A stretch of DNA of 61,117 bases. Origin: an uncultured Bacteroidales bacterium (GTDB lineage: Bacteria; Bacteroidota; Bacteroidia; Bacteroidales; Bacteroidaceae). Location: the NCBI GenBank assembly GCA_902760965.1, contig CACWIN010000004.1, forward strand, positions 1 to 61,117, written 5' to 3'. The notes below the pieces were generated by a model, which was not told where the DNA came from, searched no databases, and worked only from the letters and a program-made list of their open reading frames with translations. Each line of letters begins with the position of its first letter. Within the stretch, counting starts at the first letter, position 1. Below, piece after piece: positions 8,642-17,524 of the stretch. A program made the position numbers and the translations under genes.

Positions 8642-9401
8642 TAGTTCCCGTAAGTTTGTCAAGTGATTCTGCCTGTGTTATCAGGACCGATGACACACCG
8701 GCCTGAAGTGCATTGAAAGCATTCTGGATCTTGGGAATCATGCCTCCGCTTATGGTGCCGTCCTGGACCAGGCGCGGAAAATCATAATATGAGATGTAAG
8801 GTATTACGCTGTTGTCATCGTCCTCATGCAGCAACACACCCGGTTTCTCAAAACAGAAAATAAGAGTAACCTTGAACATTGACGCCAGCGCCTTGGCTGC
8901 CTCGCCGGCTATGGTATCGGCATTGGTATTGAGCAACTGGCCCTTACCGTCATGGGTAAGAGGAGCAAGTACGGGAACAATCCCCTTCTCTATCAGACTG
9001 GCCAGGAACTCTGCGTTTACAGCCTTAACATCACCTACAAATCCGTAGTCAATATCCTTTACAGGGCGTTTGTCCGAACGCATCACGTTACAGTCAGTTC
9101 CGGTAAGGCCAATGGCGTTAATACCGCGAGCCTGAAGCTTGGCTACAATATTCTTGTTTACCAGACCGCCATATACCATAGTCACAACGTCAAGCATATC
9201 GGCATCGGTAATGCGGCGGCCGTCAACCATCTTGCTCTCAATACCAAGACGGCTGGCCATGGCGGTTGCCGAGCGGCCTCCTCCGTGTACCAGCAGCTTA
9301 TTGCCGGGAATAGCCTTGAAATCGGTAAGCAGACGCTCCAGTGTTTCGGGCTGCTCCACAATCTTGCCGCCCACCTTGACTATAACAAGTGACTGTTTCA
9401 T
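8628..9401 (-). CDS. argB: N-acyl-L-glutamate 5-kinase (acetylglutamate kinase)
   Basis: This 257-residue amino-acid kinase carries out the second step of arginine synthesis, phosphorylating an N-acylated glutamate. Typical motifs are KVGGKIVE near the start, LLVHGGG, then a central NTNADTIAGEAA and SGGMIPKIQNA near the C-terminus. Bacteroides species are known to use succinylated rather than acetylated intermediates, so the true substrate may be N-succinylglutamate; sequence alone does not decide this. The gene follows aroK by six bases and overlaps the convergent CPBP gene. The other arg genes are at 52-57 kb. Confidence 0.94.
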   Translation of the reverse strand: MKQSLVIVKVGGKIVEQPETLERLLTDFKAIPGNKLLVHGGGRSATAMASRLGIESKMVDGRRITDADMLDVVTMVYGGLVNKNIVAKLQARGINAIGLTGTDCNVMRSDKRPVKDIDYGFVGDVKAVNAEFLASLIEKGIVPVLAPLTHDGKGQLLNTNADTIAGEAAKALASMFKVTLIFCFEKPGVLLHEDDDNSVIPYISYYDFPRLVQDGTISGGMIPKIQNAFNALQAGVSSVLITQAESLDKLTGTTIAL

Positions 9402-9407
9402 ATGTCG

Positions 9408-9944
9408 TCAATCTTTCTTAAGGTTTAAAAGATTCTCAATGTATTCTATTGTTTCCGATATCTGACTGCGGCTTTCCAGACGGTCACCGGGACACATGTA
9501 CTCAGCCCTGAGATATCCCGGTTCACGCCGCTGCGTTTCGCTGTCAATAAAAGCGGCCAGTTCTTCATCGGTCTTGGACGCAATTAGCGGACGCTGGGAG
9601 CGGGCCACCTTGAGCCTACGCAGCAAGGTATCGTTATTGCACTTAAGATATACGGTCTGACCCTGACTGAGCATATAATCCATATTGTCGCCTATCAGGG
9701 GAGTGGAACCTCCGCACGATACAATCACGTTGTCAAACTCCCCCACCTCACGCAGCAGGCGGCTTTCCCTTTCACGGAAACCCTGCTCGCCATAAGCGGC
9801 AAACAGCTGGCTTACACTCTTTAAATACCGGTTTTCTATATACTGGTCCAGATCTATGAAAGACACGCCAAGGTCCTTTGCCAAAGCCTTGCCCAAAGTG
9901 GTCTTGCCGGCCCCCATAAAGCCCATAAGGAAAACCCTTATCAT
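9408..9944 (-). CDS. aroK: Shikimate kinase
   Basis: This 178-residue P-loop kinase phosphorylates shikimate in aromatic amino acid synthesis. The Walker A motif GFMGAGKTT is at residues 8-16. DLDQYIENR (about 32-40) is the shikimate-binding and metal region, GFRERE is at about 55-60, and CGGST follows near 77-81. Arg residues of the lid (VARSQRPLI) are present. It lies between topA (3-base gap) and argB (6-base gap), a topA-aroK-argB order seen in Bacteroidales. Confidence 0.95.
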   Translation of the reverse strand: MIRVFLMGFMGAGKTTLGKALAKDLGVSFIDLDQYIENRYLKSVSQLFAAYGEQGFRERESRLLREVGEFDNVIVSCGGSTPLIGDNMDYMLSQGQTVYLKCNNDTLLRRLKVARSQRPLIASKTDEELAAFIDSETQRREPGYLRAEYMCPGDRLESRSQISETIEYIENLLNLKKD

Positions 9945-9947
9945 AGG

Positions 9948-12290
9948 TCAGCTCTTCTTGGTCTTGAATATCCTGCGTTTGGGAGCTGATCCTGTTTTCT
10001 CAATCTGGCGCTTAATAATCTCCATGCACTCCTCCTGGGTCAATGTTGCAGGATCGGCATTTCGGGAAATCTTGTAATTGCTGCCCTGATATGCAATATA
10101 GGCACCGTAACGGCCGTTCATGATCTCAAGTTCCGGATTATCCGGGAATGACTTGATGACCTTCTTTGATTCGGCGTCACGCTTTTCCTGAATCATTCGG
10201 ATTGCCTCATCAAGAGTAATGGTAAGAGGATCGGCCACACCGTTAAGAGATACATAGAACTTGTCATGACGGATATATGGACCAAAGCGGCCTGTTCCTA
10301 CGCTGACTGTGCTACCCTCAAAATCGCCAAGTGTACGGGGCAGGCGGAACAGTTCCAGAGCCTCGTCAAGAGTGATTGTCTCAATGGTCTGACCCTTCTT
10401 CATCTGGGCAAAACGCGGTTTGTCCTCATCCTCGGCACTGCCAATCTGGACAATGGGACCGTAACGGCCAATCTTTACCGATACAGGCTTGCCCGAAACA
10501 GGATCCTTACCCAGGATACGCTCACCAACCTTATGCTCGTTCTTGAGAGTCATAGCGCTGTTTACTGCGGGACTGAACTTGTCGTAGAAAGTGCTTATTA
10601 CGCTCTTCCACTGCTTGTCACCCTCGGCAATGTCATCAAACTCCTTTTCCACCTGAGCGGTAAAGTTGTAGTTCATTATATCGGGGAAGTACTCAATCAG
10701 GAAATCATTCACAACCATACCTATGTCAGTTGGAACAAGTTTTGACTTTTCGGTTCCGTAAACCTCGGTTATGGTCTGTTCCTTTATGTCGCCATTCTCC
10801 AGACGAAGCATGTCACACTCACGCTTGCTGCCCTCAATATCCTCACGGAGCACATACTCACGCTGCTGGATGGTACCTATTGTAGGTGCGTATGTCGAAG
10901 GACGTCCAATTCCAAGCTCCTCCATCTTATGCACCAGGGCAGCCTCGTTAAAGCGCTGCGGATGCTGGGTGAAACGTTCGTATGCCGATATCTGGGTGAA
11001 CTCCAGATTCTGACCCTTCTTGAACTCTGGCAGACCCTGAGCCTCCTGTGAATCGGCGGCATCGTCGTCACGGCTTTCGCGGTAAACACGCAGGAAACCG
11101 TCAAACTTGACAGTTTCGCCCGATACAGTGAACTCTCCTTCAATCTGGGGAGAAGCAATTGACACTACTGTCTTTTCTATTTCGGCATCGGCCATCTGGG
11201 ATGCTATGGTGCGCTTCCAGATAAGCTCGTAAAGTCTCTTTTCGGGGGCGGTACCGTCAATGGTCTGGTTCTCCATATAGGTAGGACGGATGGCTTCGTG
11301 AGCCTCCTGGGCGCCTTTTGCCTTTTGGGTATACTGACGGCTCTTTACATACTCGTCACCCATGGAATCACTTATAACCTTCTGGCATGAATCAATGCAG
11401 AGAGTTGAAAGGTTCACGGAGTCAGTACGCATGTATGTAATCTTTCCGGATTCATATAGGCGCTGAGCCAGCATCATGGTCTGCATTACGGTAAATCCGA
11501 ATTTACGGGTGGCCTCCTGTTGCATGGTCGATGTGGTGAACGGAGGCGAAGGCATTTTCCTTATGGGTTTGGTGGTAATGTCATTGACCGTAAACTTGGC
11601 TCCCTTGCACTTTTCAAGAAAAGCGTATGCCTCTTTCTTTGTCTTGAAACGTCCGTTGTAATCGGCACGGATGTCATGCTCGGCACCGGCAATATTCAGT
11701 TTGAATATGGCTACAACCTTATATGATGCCTCGGGAACAAACTCCTTTATTTCACGCTCACGCTCCACGATAAGACGTACTGCAACTGACTGCACACGGC
11801 CTGCCGAGAGTGACGGCTTTACCTTACGCCAAAGAATAGGTGAGAGCTTGAAACCCACTATGCGGTCCAGGACACGGCGTGCCTGCTGTGCATATACCAG
11901 ATTGGTATCAATGTCACGTGGAGTCTCTATAGCATGAAGAATTGCATTCTTGGTAATCTCATGGAATACTATACGCTTGGTATTTTCCGGTTTCAGCCCC
12001 AAAGTCTCAAACAGATGCCAGCTGATGGCCTCTCCCTCGCGGTCCTCATCGGATGCCAGCCAAACCATCTGGGCTTTTGAGGCAGCATCCTTAAGTTCGC
12101 TTACTACCTTCTTTTTGTCCGAAGGAATCTCATAAATGGGCTCAAACGTATCTATATCTATACTCAGGTCTTTCTTTTTCAGGTCACAGATATGGCCGTA
12201 ACTTGACATAACCTTGTAATCGGATCCTAAAAACTTTTCAATTGTCTTGGCTTTAGCCGGAGACTCAACAATTACCAGATTCTTCTGCAT
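9948..12290 (-). CDS. topA: DNA topoisomerase I (type IA)
   Basis: This 780-residue enzyme relaxes negative supercoils. The TOPRIM domain begins at NLVIVESPAKAKTIEKFLG, and SDEDREGEAI supplies the acidic metal-binding residues. The active-site tyrosine is Tyr286 in ITYMRTDS. The C-terminal third has no Cys4 zinc fingers; instead there are three repeats of the GRYG(P/A)Y type (GRYGPIVQIG, GRFGPYIRHD, GRYGAYIAYQ) and a lysine/arginine-rich end. This form is normal for Bacteroidota. A TACTTTTG box lies about 36 bases upstream. Confidence 0.97.
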   Translation of the reverse strand: MQKNLVIVESPAKAKTIEKFLGSDYKVMSSYGHICDLKKKDLSIDIDTFEPIYEIPSDKKKVVSELKDAASKAQMVWLASDEDREGEAISWHLFETLGLKPENTKRIVFHEITKNAILHAIETPRDIDTNLVYAQQARRVLDRIVGFKLSPILWRKVKPSLSAGRVQSVAVRLIVEREREIKEFVPEASYKVVAIFKLNIAGAEHDIRADYNGRFKTKKEAYAFLEKCKGAKFTVNDITTKPIRKMPSPPFTTSTMQQEATRKFGFTVMQTMMLAQRLYESGKITYMRTDSVNLSTLCIDSCQKVISDSMGDEYVKSRQYTQKAKGAQEAHEAIRPTYMENQTIDGTAPEKRLYELIWKRTIASQMADAEIEKTVVSIASPQIEGEFTVSGETVKFDGFLRVYRESRDDDAADSQEAQGLPEFKKGQNLEFTQISAYERFTQHPQRFNEAALVHKMEELGIGRPSTYAPTIGTIQQREYVLREDIEGSKRECDMLRLENGDIKEQTITEVYGTEKSKLVPTDIGMVVNDFLIEYFPDIMNYNFTAQVEKEFDDIAEGDKQWKSVISTFYDKFSPAVNSAMTLKNEHKVGERILGKDPVSGKPVSVKIGRYGPIVQIGSAEDEDKPRFAQMKKGQTIETITLDEALELFRLPRTLGDFEGSTVSVGTGRFGPYIRHDKFYVSLNGVADPLTITLDEAIRMIQEKRDAESKKVIKSFPDNPELEIMNGRYGAYIAYQGSNYKISRNADPATLTQEECMEIIKRQIEKTGSAPKRRIFKTKKS

Positions 12291-12325
12291 GATATTCTTT
12301 ATTTGTTTCTTGCCCTAAGGCGCGG

Positions 12326-12333
12326 CAAAAGTA
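12326..12333 (-). promoter_or_regulatory. Putative -7 box for topA
   Basis: TACTTTTG on the minus strand, 36 bases before the topA start codon and just past the hairpin that closes the upstream operon. The -33 region is a T-rich tract without a clear TTTG. Confidence 0.5.
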
Positions 12334-12354
12334 GAATAAAAAATAGATATAGAA

Positions 12355-12392
12355 AAGGTGGACGGAAAGAAAAAAATCTGTCCGTCCACCTT
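12355..12392 (-). terminator. Terminator after the TPR/barrel operon
   Basis: Perfect 12-base stem AAGGTGGACGGA/TCCGTCCACCTT with a 14-base loop, followed on the minus strand by TTTTCT. It sits between the barrel gene stop and the topA promoter. Confidence 0.8.
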
Positions 12393-12416
12393 ATTAATTA
12401 TAAAATTAATAAACTT

Positions 12417-14078
12417 TCAGAATCGGTACGACGCTCCAATCATAAAGGCAGGTTTCAATGAACGGTATCCTGCGTAGTAATAAAAGTCGCCTCCCATTAT
12501 GTTCTTGATTGTAGCATAGAATGACAGCTTGTCGGTAAAGTCATAATCGGCGGTCAGTGAAAGATCGTTCACAGTAGGCATGGATTTGCCCATCACCCAA
12601 TGGAATATCATCAATCTGTACGACAACATGGCATCCAGGCCCTTCATTATGTTTACACGTCCAAACACGTTGGCATCGAACGCCGGTTTAAGGTCCATTT
12701 TGTGGCCGCGGTAACTGCCTATGTAGTTTGAATAGGTCAGGTCCATCCTGAACTGGATATTGTCCGAGAACTGCATGTCGGCGTCAACTCGCATATAGAA
12801 CACATCGGCCGTTTGCTGCTTGAATACCGATGTAACCAGCAGACTGTCGGACTCGGTCTGGAATATCTCGTCTTTGGTGTGACGGAATCCCATCTTTGCG
12901 GCCATGGTCAGCCAGGTACCCTGATTGTAAGTTACACCTCCGTAAAGGTTAAGTGTAGTGTAGCCGTCAATGATACGCTCCTGCTCCGACCAGTAGGGTG
13001 AGATCCTTGCCAGCTTGCGCATATCATACTCCTCAATACCTCCAACTGCGCCCAGGTTAAGGCAGAACCTGTCATTTATATCATAATCAAGTGTTGCCAA
13101 AGGTGATGCAAGGAACACATCGCCGGCGTTGGTCCTAAGGTCCAGGTTCAAGCCTACCGATGTTCTAAGGCCGTCATTGGCATAACGCCATACCGGCGAT
13201 ATGGTAAACTCGGTAAAACCTTTATATGAACAGCCGTTCAGTCCCTGCCAGCTGTATACTGTTGTCTTTTGAGTGTAATCCAGACTAACCGAACTGCTCC
13301 CGTCAATTACCTTGTCAGCACCTGCCGATATACGGATAATACCCTCCTTGTTGTTGGGTTTCTTTCCGTCCACGTTCAGACCGCTGCGGACCATCCATTC
13401 ACCGCCACCGGCAACACGCAGCGAGATATCGTCCTTGACCTTGTAATTAAGGTAACCCGAAAGCGAACCCTGGTTGGTATTCTGGGTAAGATTGCTGTTG
13501 GATTCCATGGCATCGGTCATAAGCTTGCCTGGCCTATAGTTGAAACGTGAAAAACCAAAGTCGGTATTCAGTCCCACCATAAGATTCCTGTCAAAAACAT
13601 GTACATAACCTACGGCAATGTTGCTCATGAACATCCTGGACCTCCAACTGTCCTGGGGCTTGAAACTCCAGCCGTCCATTGAACCTGACAACTTCAGGTA
13701 ATCCCTGTCGGTTATATTCCAACCGGCATCAACCAAACCTTCATTCAGGTTCCTGAGTCCATAACCGAACCGTGCCATACCGTAATAAACCGGTTTCCTT
13801 ACGCTGTCCGAACTCTCGCCAAAGACACTCATAGGTTCCCTTTTGAGATTACTGAACGGAAGCGGATCGGTAAGATAGCTTACAGCCACACTCTGGTTGG
13901 TATTGCGTTGTTTTTCCGGAACGGGCATTATCTTACCCTGTTCCGACATCAGCGGATTATAGTCACCCTCAATTGTAAGTGACCTTGACTGCAGGACATT
14001 CTGTTGGGCCTTAAGTCCTGACCAGCACATTAGGGCCAGTGCTACCGGAAAAATATATCTTTTCATATACGTATTCAT
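12417..14078 (-). CDS. Predicted outer-membrane beta-barrel protein, function unknown
   Basis: This 553-residue protein has a signal peptide (about 1-24, ending in KAQ). Alternating hydrophobic/aromatic strands then run to a C-terminal ...FMIGASYRF. A terminal Phe with a YRF ending is typical of proteins inserted by the BAM machinery. Many strand-like segments (for example YGMARFGYGLRN, VSLDYTQKTTVYSW) support a large barrel; there is no TonB-plug domain. Its start overlaps the TPR gene stop by ATGA, so the two products are made together and probably act together in the envelope. A second Met at codon 5 is an alternative start. Confidence 0.75.
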   Translation of the reverse strand: MNTYMKRYIFPVALALMCWSGLKAQQNVLQSRSLTIEGDYNPLMSEQGKIMPVPEKQRNTNQSVAVSYLTDPLPFSNLKREPMSVFGESSDSVRKPVYYGMARFGYGLRNLNEGLVDAGWNITDRDYLKLSGSMDGWSFKPQDSWRSRMFMSNIAVGYVHVFDRNLMVGLNTDFGFSRFNYRPGKLMTDAMESNSNLTQNTNQGSLSGYLNYKVKDDISLRVAGGGEWMVRSGLNVDGKKPNNKEGIIRISAGADKVIDGSSSVSLDYTQKTTVYSWQGLNGCSYKGFTEFTISPVWRYANDGLRTSVGLNLDLRTNAGDVFLASPLATLDYDINDRFCLNLGAVGGIEEYDMRKLARISPYWSEQERIIDGYTTLNLYGGVTYNQGTWLTMAAKMGFRHTKDEIFQTESDSLLVTSVFKQQTADVFYMRVDADMQFSDNIQFRMDLTYSNYIGSYRGHKMDLKPAFDANVFGRVNIMKGLDAMLSYRLMIFHWVMGKSMPTVNDLSLTADYDFTDKLSFYATIKNIMGGDFYYYAGYRSLKPAFMIGASYRF

Positions 14079-17000
14079 TCAAGTCGTTTAGCAATCATCT
14101 CAGCAATATCATCTTTCTCGGTATAATTGGATTGAAGCGATATCAGATACTGACGCGCTTCGACCTCCTTACCCTGTGACTTGTATATGTCACTGAGCAG
14201 TATAAAGCTGCGTGCCAGCCAATACATATGAGGAGTTCCCTCGTTGATGAACTCCATTATAACCTTTTCGGCTCCTTCCAGGTCACCGCTGTCAAACAGC
14301 AACTGACTGAGCAGATAATCAGCCTCGGCACCGTACTTTGAGCGGGTATCCTTTGACAGTTCCTCAAGCAACGGACGGGCCTGCGATGTGTTTTTGTTTG
14401 AAACCAAAGCCTTGGCCTTCCAATACTTGACCTCCACCATCTGCTGGTTGGACAGCTGAGCCTGAAGAGCCTTGTCGGCATACTGAAGTACAGCATCGTA
14501 CTCATCAATCTGACCGGCGCTGCTTACAATACAATACAGGCTGCGGCTCTGGCGTTCGGCACTGGTTGTCTTGTCATAAAGCTTTATGTAGGCATCCAAT
14601 GCCGTTTCCCAGTCCTCATCGTTCCATACCATAATGGCGGCACGGTCAAGAGCGCTCTCGCAGAACCTGCTGTTTTCATAAGACGCAGCTCTCATATAGC
14701 TGTAATAAGCTTCGTCCAGGTTCTTTTTTTCATCATATATCACGCCCTTGTAATACCATGCATTCACGGCAAATGCACCTTCGGGGAAATTGGCAAGATA
14801 ATCCTCAAAATGTTCAAGGGCAGCATCCTTTTTGCCTCGACTGAACAGGTTCTCGGCAGCGGTATATGTAAGGGTATCACGTTCGCTTGACTCTATTGGA
14901 GTTGCTCCCTGCACCCTTTCGGCATATTCAATGTATGAATTAATGTCACCGGTCTCAACATAGATTGACTTAAGGTCAACCATCGCGGTTTTGGCCTCAT
15001 CACTTCCTGGATACTTGGATATGACATCCTTATAAGCCGATATGGCATCGTCAATATTGTTGGTCTGATAATATATAAGAGCTGTCTCGGCCGATGCTTT
15101 ACGCGCCAGATCGCTCTGGGGATACTCCTTTACAATGCGTTTGAAAGCCGAAATGGCCTGAGTGGGTTTGTCGGTCTGCTGGTAAGCCCTACCCTCCTCA
15201 TACAGAGCCGACGGCACGTATGCCGACTGCGGATAATCATTCACCAGCCTTTCAAGATTCCGGATCTTCTCGGTATAACTGCGCTGCAGGCCGTTCACTA
15301 TTGCGGTCCTGTAAAGGGCATAATCACCTACCCGCGGATCCGAATATATAGCCTTGCTGTAATACTCACGGGCCTGAGTGTACTGGCGGTCATAAAACAT
15401 GCAGTCGGCAGCCCTCAGGCAGGCATCGGCCACAATATCGTTGCTTACACCTGTCTTTGGGGCATCATCAATGACCTGACGCATTGACTTGAATGCATCC
15501 TTGTATTTCTGCCTGTTGTATTCAATATATCCCAAACCATAGTTTGACAGTCCGCTGTATCGGGTAACGGTCTTGCCCATAAGCGACAGATACCTGCGGT
15601 AATCGTTTTCGGCCATATCGGGCCTGTCAAGACGGTAATAAGCCTCACCGCGCCAGTATGTTGCGTTAACCGCAATGTCATGATTATAGCGGTCAAGCGA
15701 TATTACGCTGGTAAGCAGGCTTGGAGCCTGAGTATACTCGCCCGATACCATAAGGTCCATTGCCTTGTTGTACAGGAGCTGCATCTTTGCGGCAAGGATT
15801 GAAGGACCGGGATTGTTTATCTTTGCTATGGAATTGAGCGCCGCGTCATAGCTGTTGGTGTTAAGGTAAACGTCAACAAGATAACTGTTCACCCTATCGG
15901 AATACTTTGAATTGGGGAACTCGTTCAGGAAACGCTCAAATGATGTTACAGACTCTGCAAACGGCGAGAAAGATGTCTCATGAATGATCATGGCGTAGTT
16001 ATAGAGAGCCTGTTCCCTTACCTCAGGTTTGCCGGGAATTGAGGCCGCCCGTTCAAATGCCATTCTTGCCATGCTCTTATCACCTTTCTTCAATGCGGTG
16101 AGACCCAGATTCAGGGCGGCGTTCTGAGCCAGTTCATCATCACCTTCGGATACCTCCTGAAGATTCTCTATCGCACCGGTTATGTTGCCCGTCTCAACGC
16201 AGGTCATACCCAGAACGTATTTGTCATGACGGGGATCGGCACTGATTCCAAGAGCCAGATAGCTGGTAAGCAGCTCATATGCCTTGTCATATTGGCCCTG
16301 ACGATACCAATACTCACCAAGAATACGCTCGGCCTCGGCCTCAAGCAACATATCCTTTGCAATGACGGTCATGTTCTGCGCCGTTTCATAAGCCACCCTA
16401 TGGTCACCGTCACCATTCAGGTCTATATCGGCCAGATAAAGCAGAGCCTCCTCGGCATGGTTTGAACCCAAAGCATTGCGGAACCCCTGGGCTGCCGAAT
16501 CAAACTTTCCGTTGCGGTAATCAAGATATGCCTTATAGAAAACAATATCCTCATCGGATTCAGGTTCATCAACCAACTGCTCCAGAATGCCAAGCTCCAG
16601 CCTGCCCTGGTCCATCTTTCCCGTGCGGATAAGCGAAATGGCATTATAGCGTACCATACGGCAGCAGTCACGGTCATCAAGCAGCAAGGGATCGGCTTCG
16701 TCAAAGCACTCAATTGCCTTGTCAAAATCATATCTGGCAAAATATGCCATACCCATCAAGGCCTGCAGACGGTTAGTGTATACCGAGCCAGGGTACTTGT
16801 CCATAAACTCCTGAATTGCTTCAAGTGACCTGGCGGGATCGGTCTCAGCCAGGATTACCGTACGCATATACTCGGTCTCTTGGGTGCGTATGGTACTTGC
16901 CGGGCCGGCCTGCTGTTCCCATTTGTCAAGCAAATTGCCCGCAGCATTGTAATCGGCCTGGATGAACAGAGTCCTGCACTCGTCAAGCAGACGTGAATCA

Positions 17001-17092
17001 CGGTCCGTAACTCTGCCTTGAGCCATGATGCCCTGACATGCAGGCCCCAGCATCAACAGGCATACAGGTATAATCAGTTTTTTATTCATCAT
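14075..17092 (-). CDS. Large secreted TPR-repeat protein
   Basis: Taking the ATG at 17092, this is a 1005-residue protein with a signal peptide (MMNKKLIIPVCLLMLGPACQ...) followed by tetratricopeptide-like helical repeats along the entire chain. Examples are ALYNYAMIIHE, ALYEEGRAYQQTDKPTQAI and AWYYKGVIYDEKKNLDEAYY. A Cys in the signal region (LMLGPAC) might act as a lipobox, but the fit is weak. The frame remains open seven codons upstream inside ybeY; the ATGATG at 17092, overlapping the ybeY TGA, is the better start. TPR proteins are scaffolds; the overlap with a barrel gene suggests an outer-membrane assembly or transport complex. Confidence 0.85.
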   Translation of the reverse strand: MMNKKLIIPVCLLMLGPACQGIMAQGRVTDRDSRLLDECRTLFIQADYNAAGNLLDKWEQQAGPASTIRTQETEYMRTVILAETDPARSLEAIQEFMDKYPGSVYTNRLQALMGMAYFARYDFDKAIECFDEADPLLLDDRDCCRMVRYNAISLIRTGKMDQGRLELGILEQLVDEPESDEDIVFYKAYLDYRNGKFDSAAQGFRNALGSNHAEEALLYLADIDLNGDGDHRVAYETAQNMTVIAKDMLLEAEAERILGEYWYRQGQYDKAYELLTSYLALGISADPRHDKYVLGMTCVETGNITGAIENLQEVSEGDDELAQNAALNLGLTALKKGDKSMARMAFERAASIPGKPEVREQALYNYAMIIHETSFSPFAESVTSFERFLNEFPNSKYSDRVNSYLVDVYLNTNSYDAALNSIAKINNPGPSILAAKMQLLYNKAMDLMVSGEYTQAPSLLTSVISLDRYNHDIAVNATYWRGEAYYRLDRPDMAENDYRRYLSLMGKTVTRYSGLSNYGLGYIEYNRQKYKDAFKSMRQVIDDAPKTGVSNDIVADACLRAADCMFYDRQYTQAREYYSKAIYSDPRVGDYALYRTAIVNGLQRSYTEKIRNLERLVNDYPQSAYVPSALYEEGRAYQQTDKPTQAISAFKRIVKEYPQSDLARKASAETALIYYQTNNIDDAISAYKDVISKYPGSDEAKTAMVDLKSIYVETGDINSYIEYAERVQGATPIESSERDTLTYTAAENLFSRGKKDAALEHFEDYLANFPEGAFAVNAWYYKGVIYDEKKNLDEAYYSYMRAASYENSRFCESALDRAAIMVWNDEDWETALDAYIKLYDKTTSAERQSRSLYCIVSSAGQIDEYDAVLQYADKALQAQLSNQQMVEVKYWKAKALVSNKNTSQARPLLEELSKDTRSKYGAEADYLLSQLLFDSGDLEGAEKVIMEFINEGTPHMYWLARSFILLSDIYKSQGKEVEARQYLISLQSNYTEKDDIAEMIAKRLE

Positions 17093-17520
17093 CAGAATTG
17101 TTTGTTGTACCACATATCCAGGGCGCGGTTTTCGGCAGCCTCCATTACGGCTCTCTCGCCACGTCCCTTGTCATTAAGGCCGCACAAGTGCAGCACTCCG
17201 TGAATAATAACCCTGAACAGTTCCTTGTCATATGACGAATGGAACTTTTCACTGTTTGTCAATACCGTGTCCAGACTTATGAACATGTCTCCGCTCACCA
17301 AGCCCGGTTCACTGTAGTCAAACGTTATGATATCCGTATAGTAGTCATGTCCCAGAAACTCCCTGTTCACCTCCAGTATACGGTCATCGTTGCAGAATAT
17401 ATAGTTCAGATTGCCCACCTTACGGCCCTGATAAGTGGCCGCAACAGCCGCAATCCATGCCTTAACCGCTTTCTTGTCCAGTTTAGGCATCTTTATGTTT
17501 TCGGTCAGGAATGATATCAT
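17092..17520 (-). CDS. ybeY: Endoribonuclease YbeY (rRNA maturation)
   Basis: This 142-residue metalloprotein takes part in 16S rRNA 3' processing and ribosome quality control. The diagnostic motif HGVLHLCGLND (HGxLHLxGxxD) supplies the zinc ligands, although the third position is Asn-Asp rather than the commoner Tyr-Asp-His. The start was placed at 17520 (MISFLTENI), five bases past the SpmA/B stop; the frame stays open further upstream but that would overlap the upstream gene. The stop TGA overlaps the TPR start. Confidence 0.93.
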   Translation of the reverse strand: MISFLTENIKMPKLDKKAVKAWIAAVAATYQGRKVGNLNYIFCNDDRILEVNREFLGHDYYTDIITFDYSEPGLVSGDMFISLDTVLTNSEKFHSSYDKELFRVIIHGVLHLCGLNDKGRGERAVMEAAENRALDMWYNKQF

Positions 17521-17524
17521 TGTA

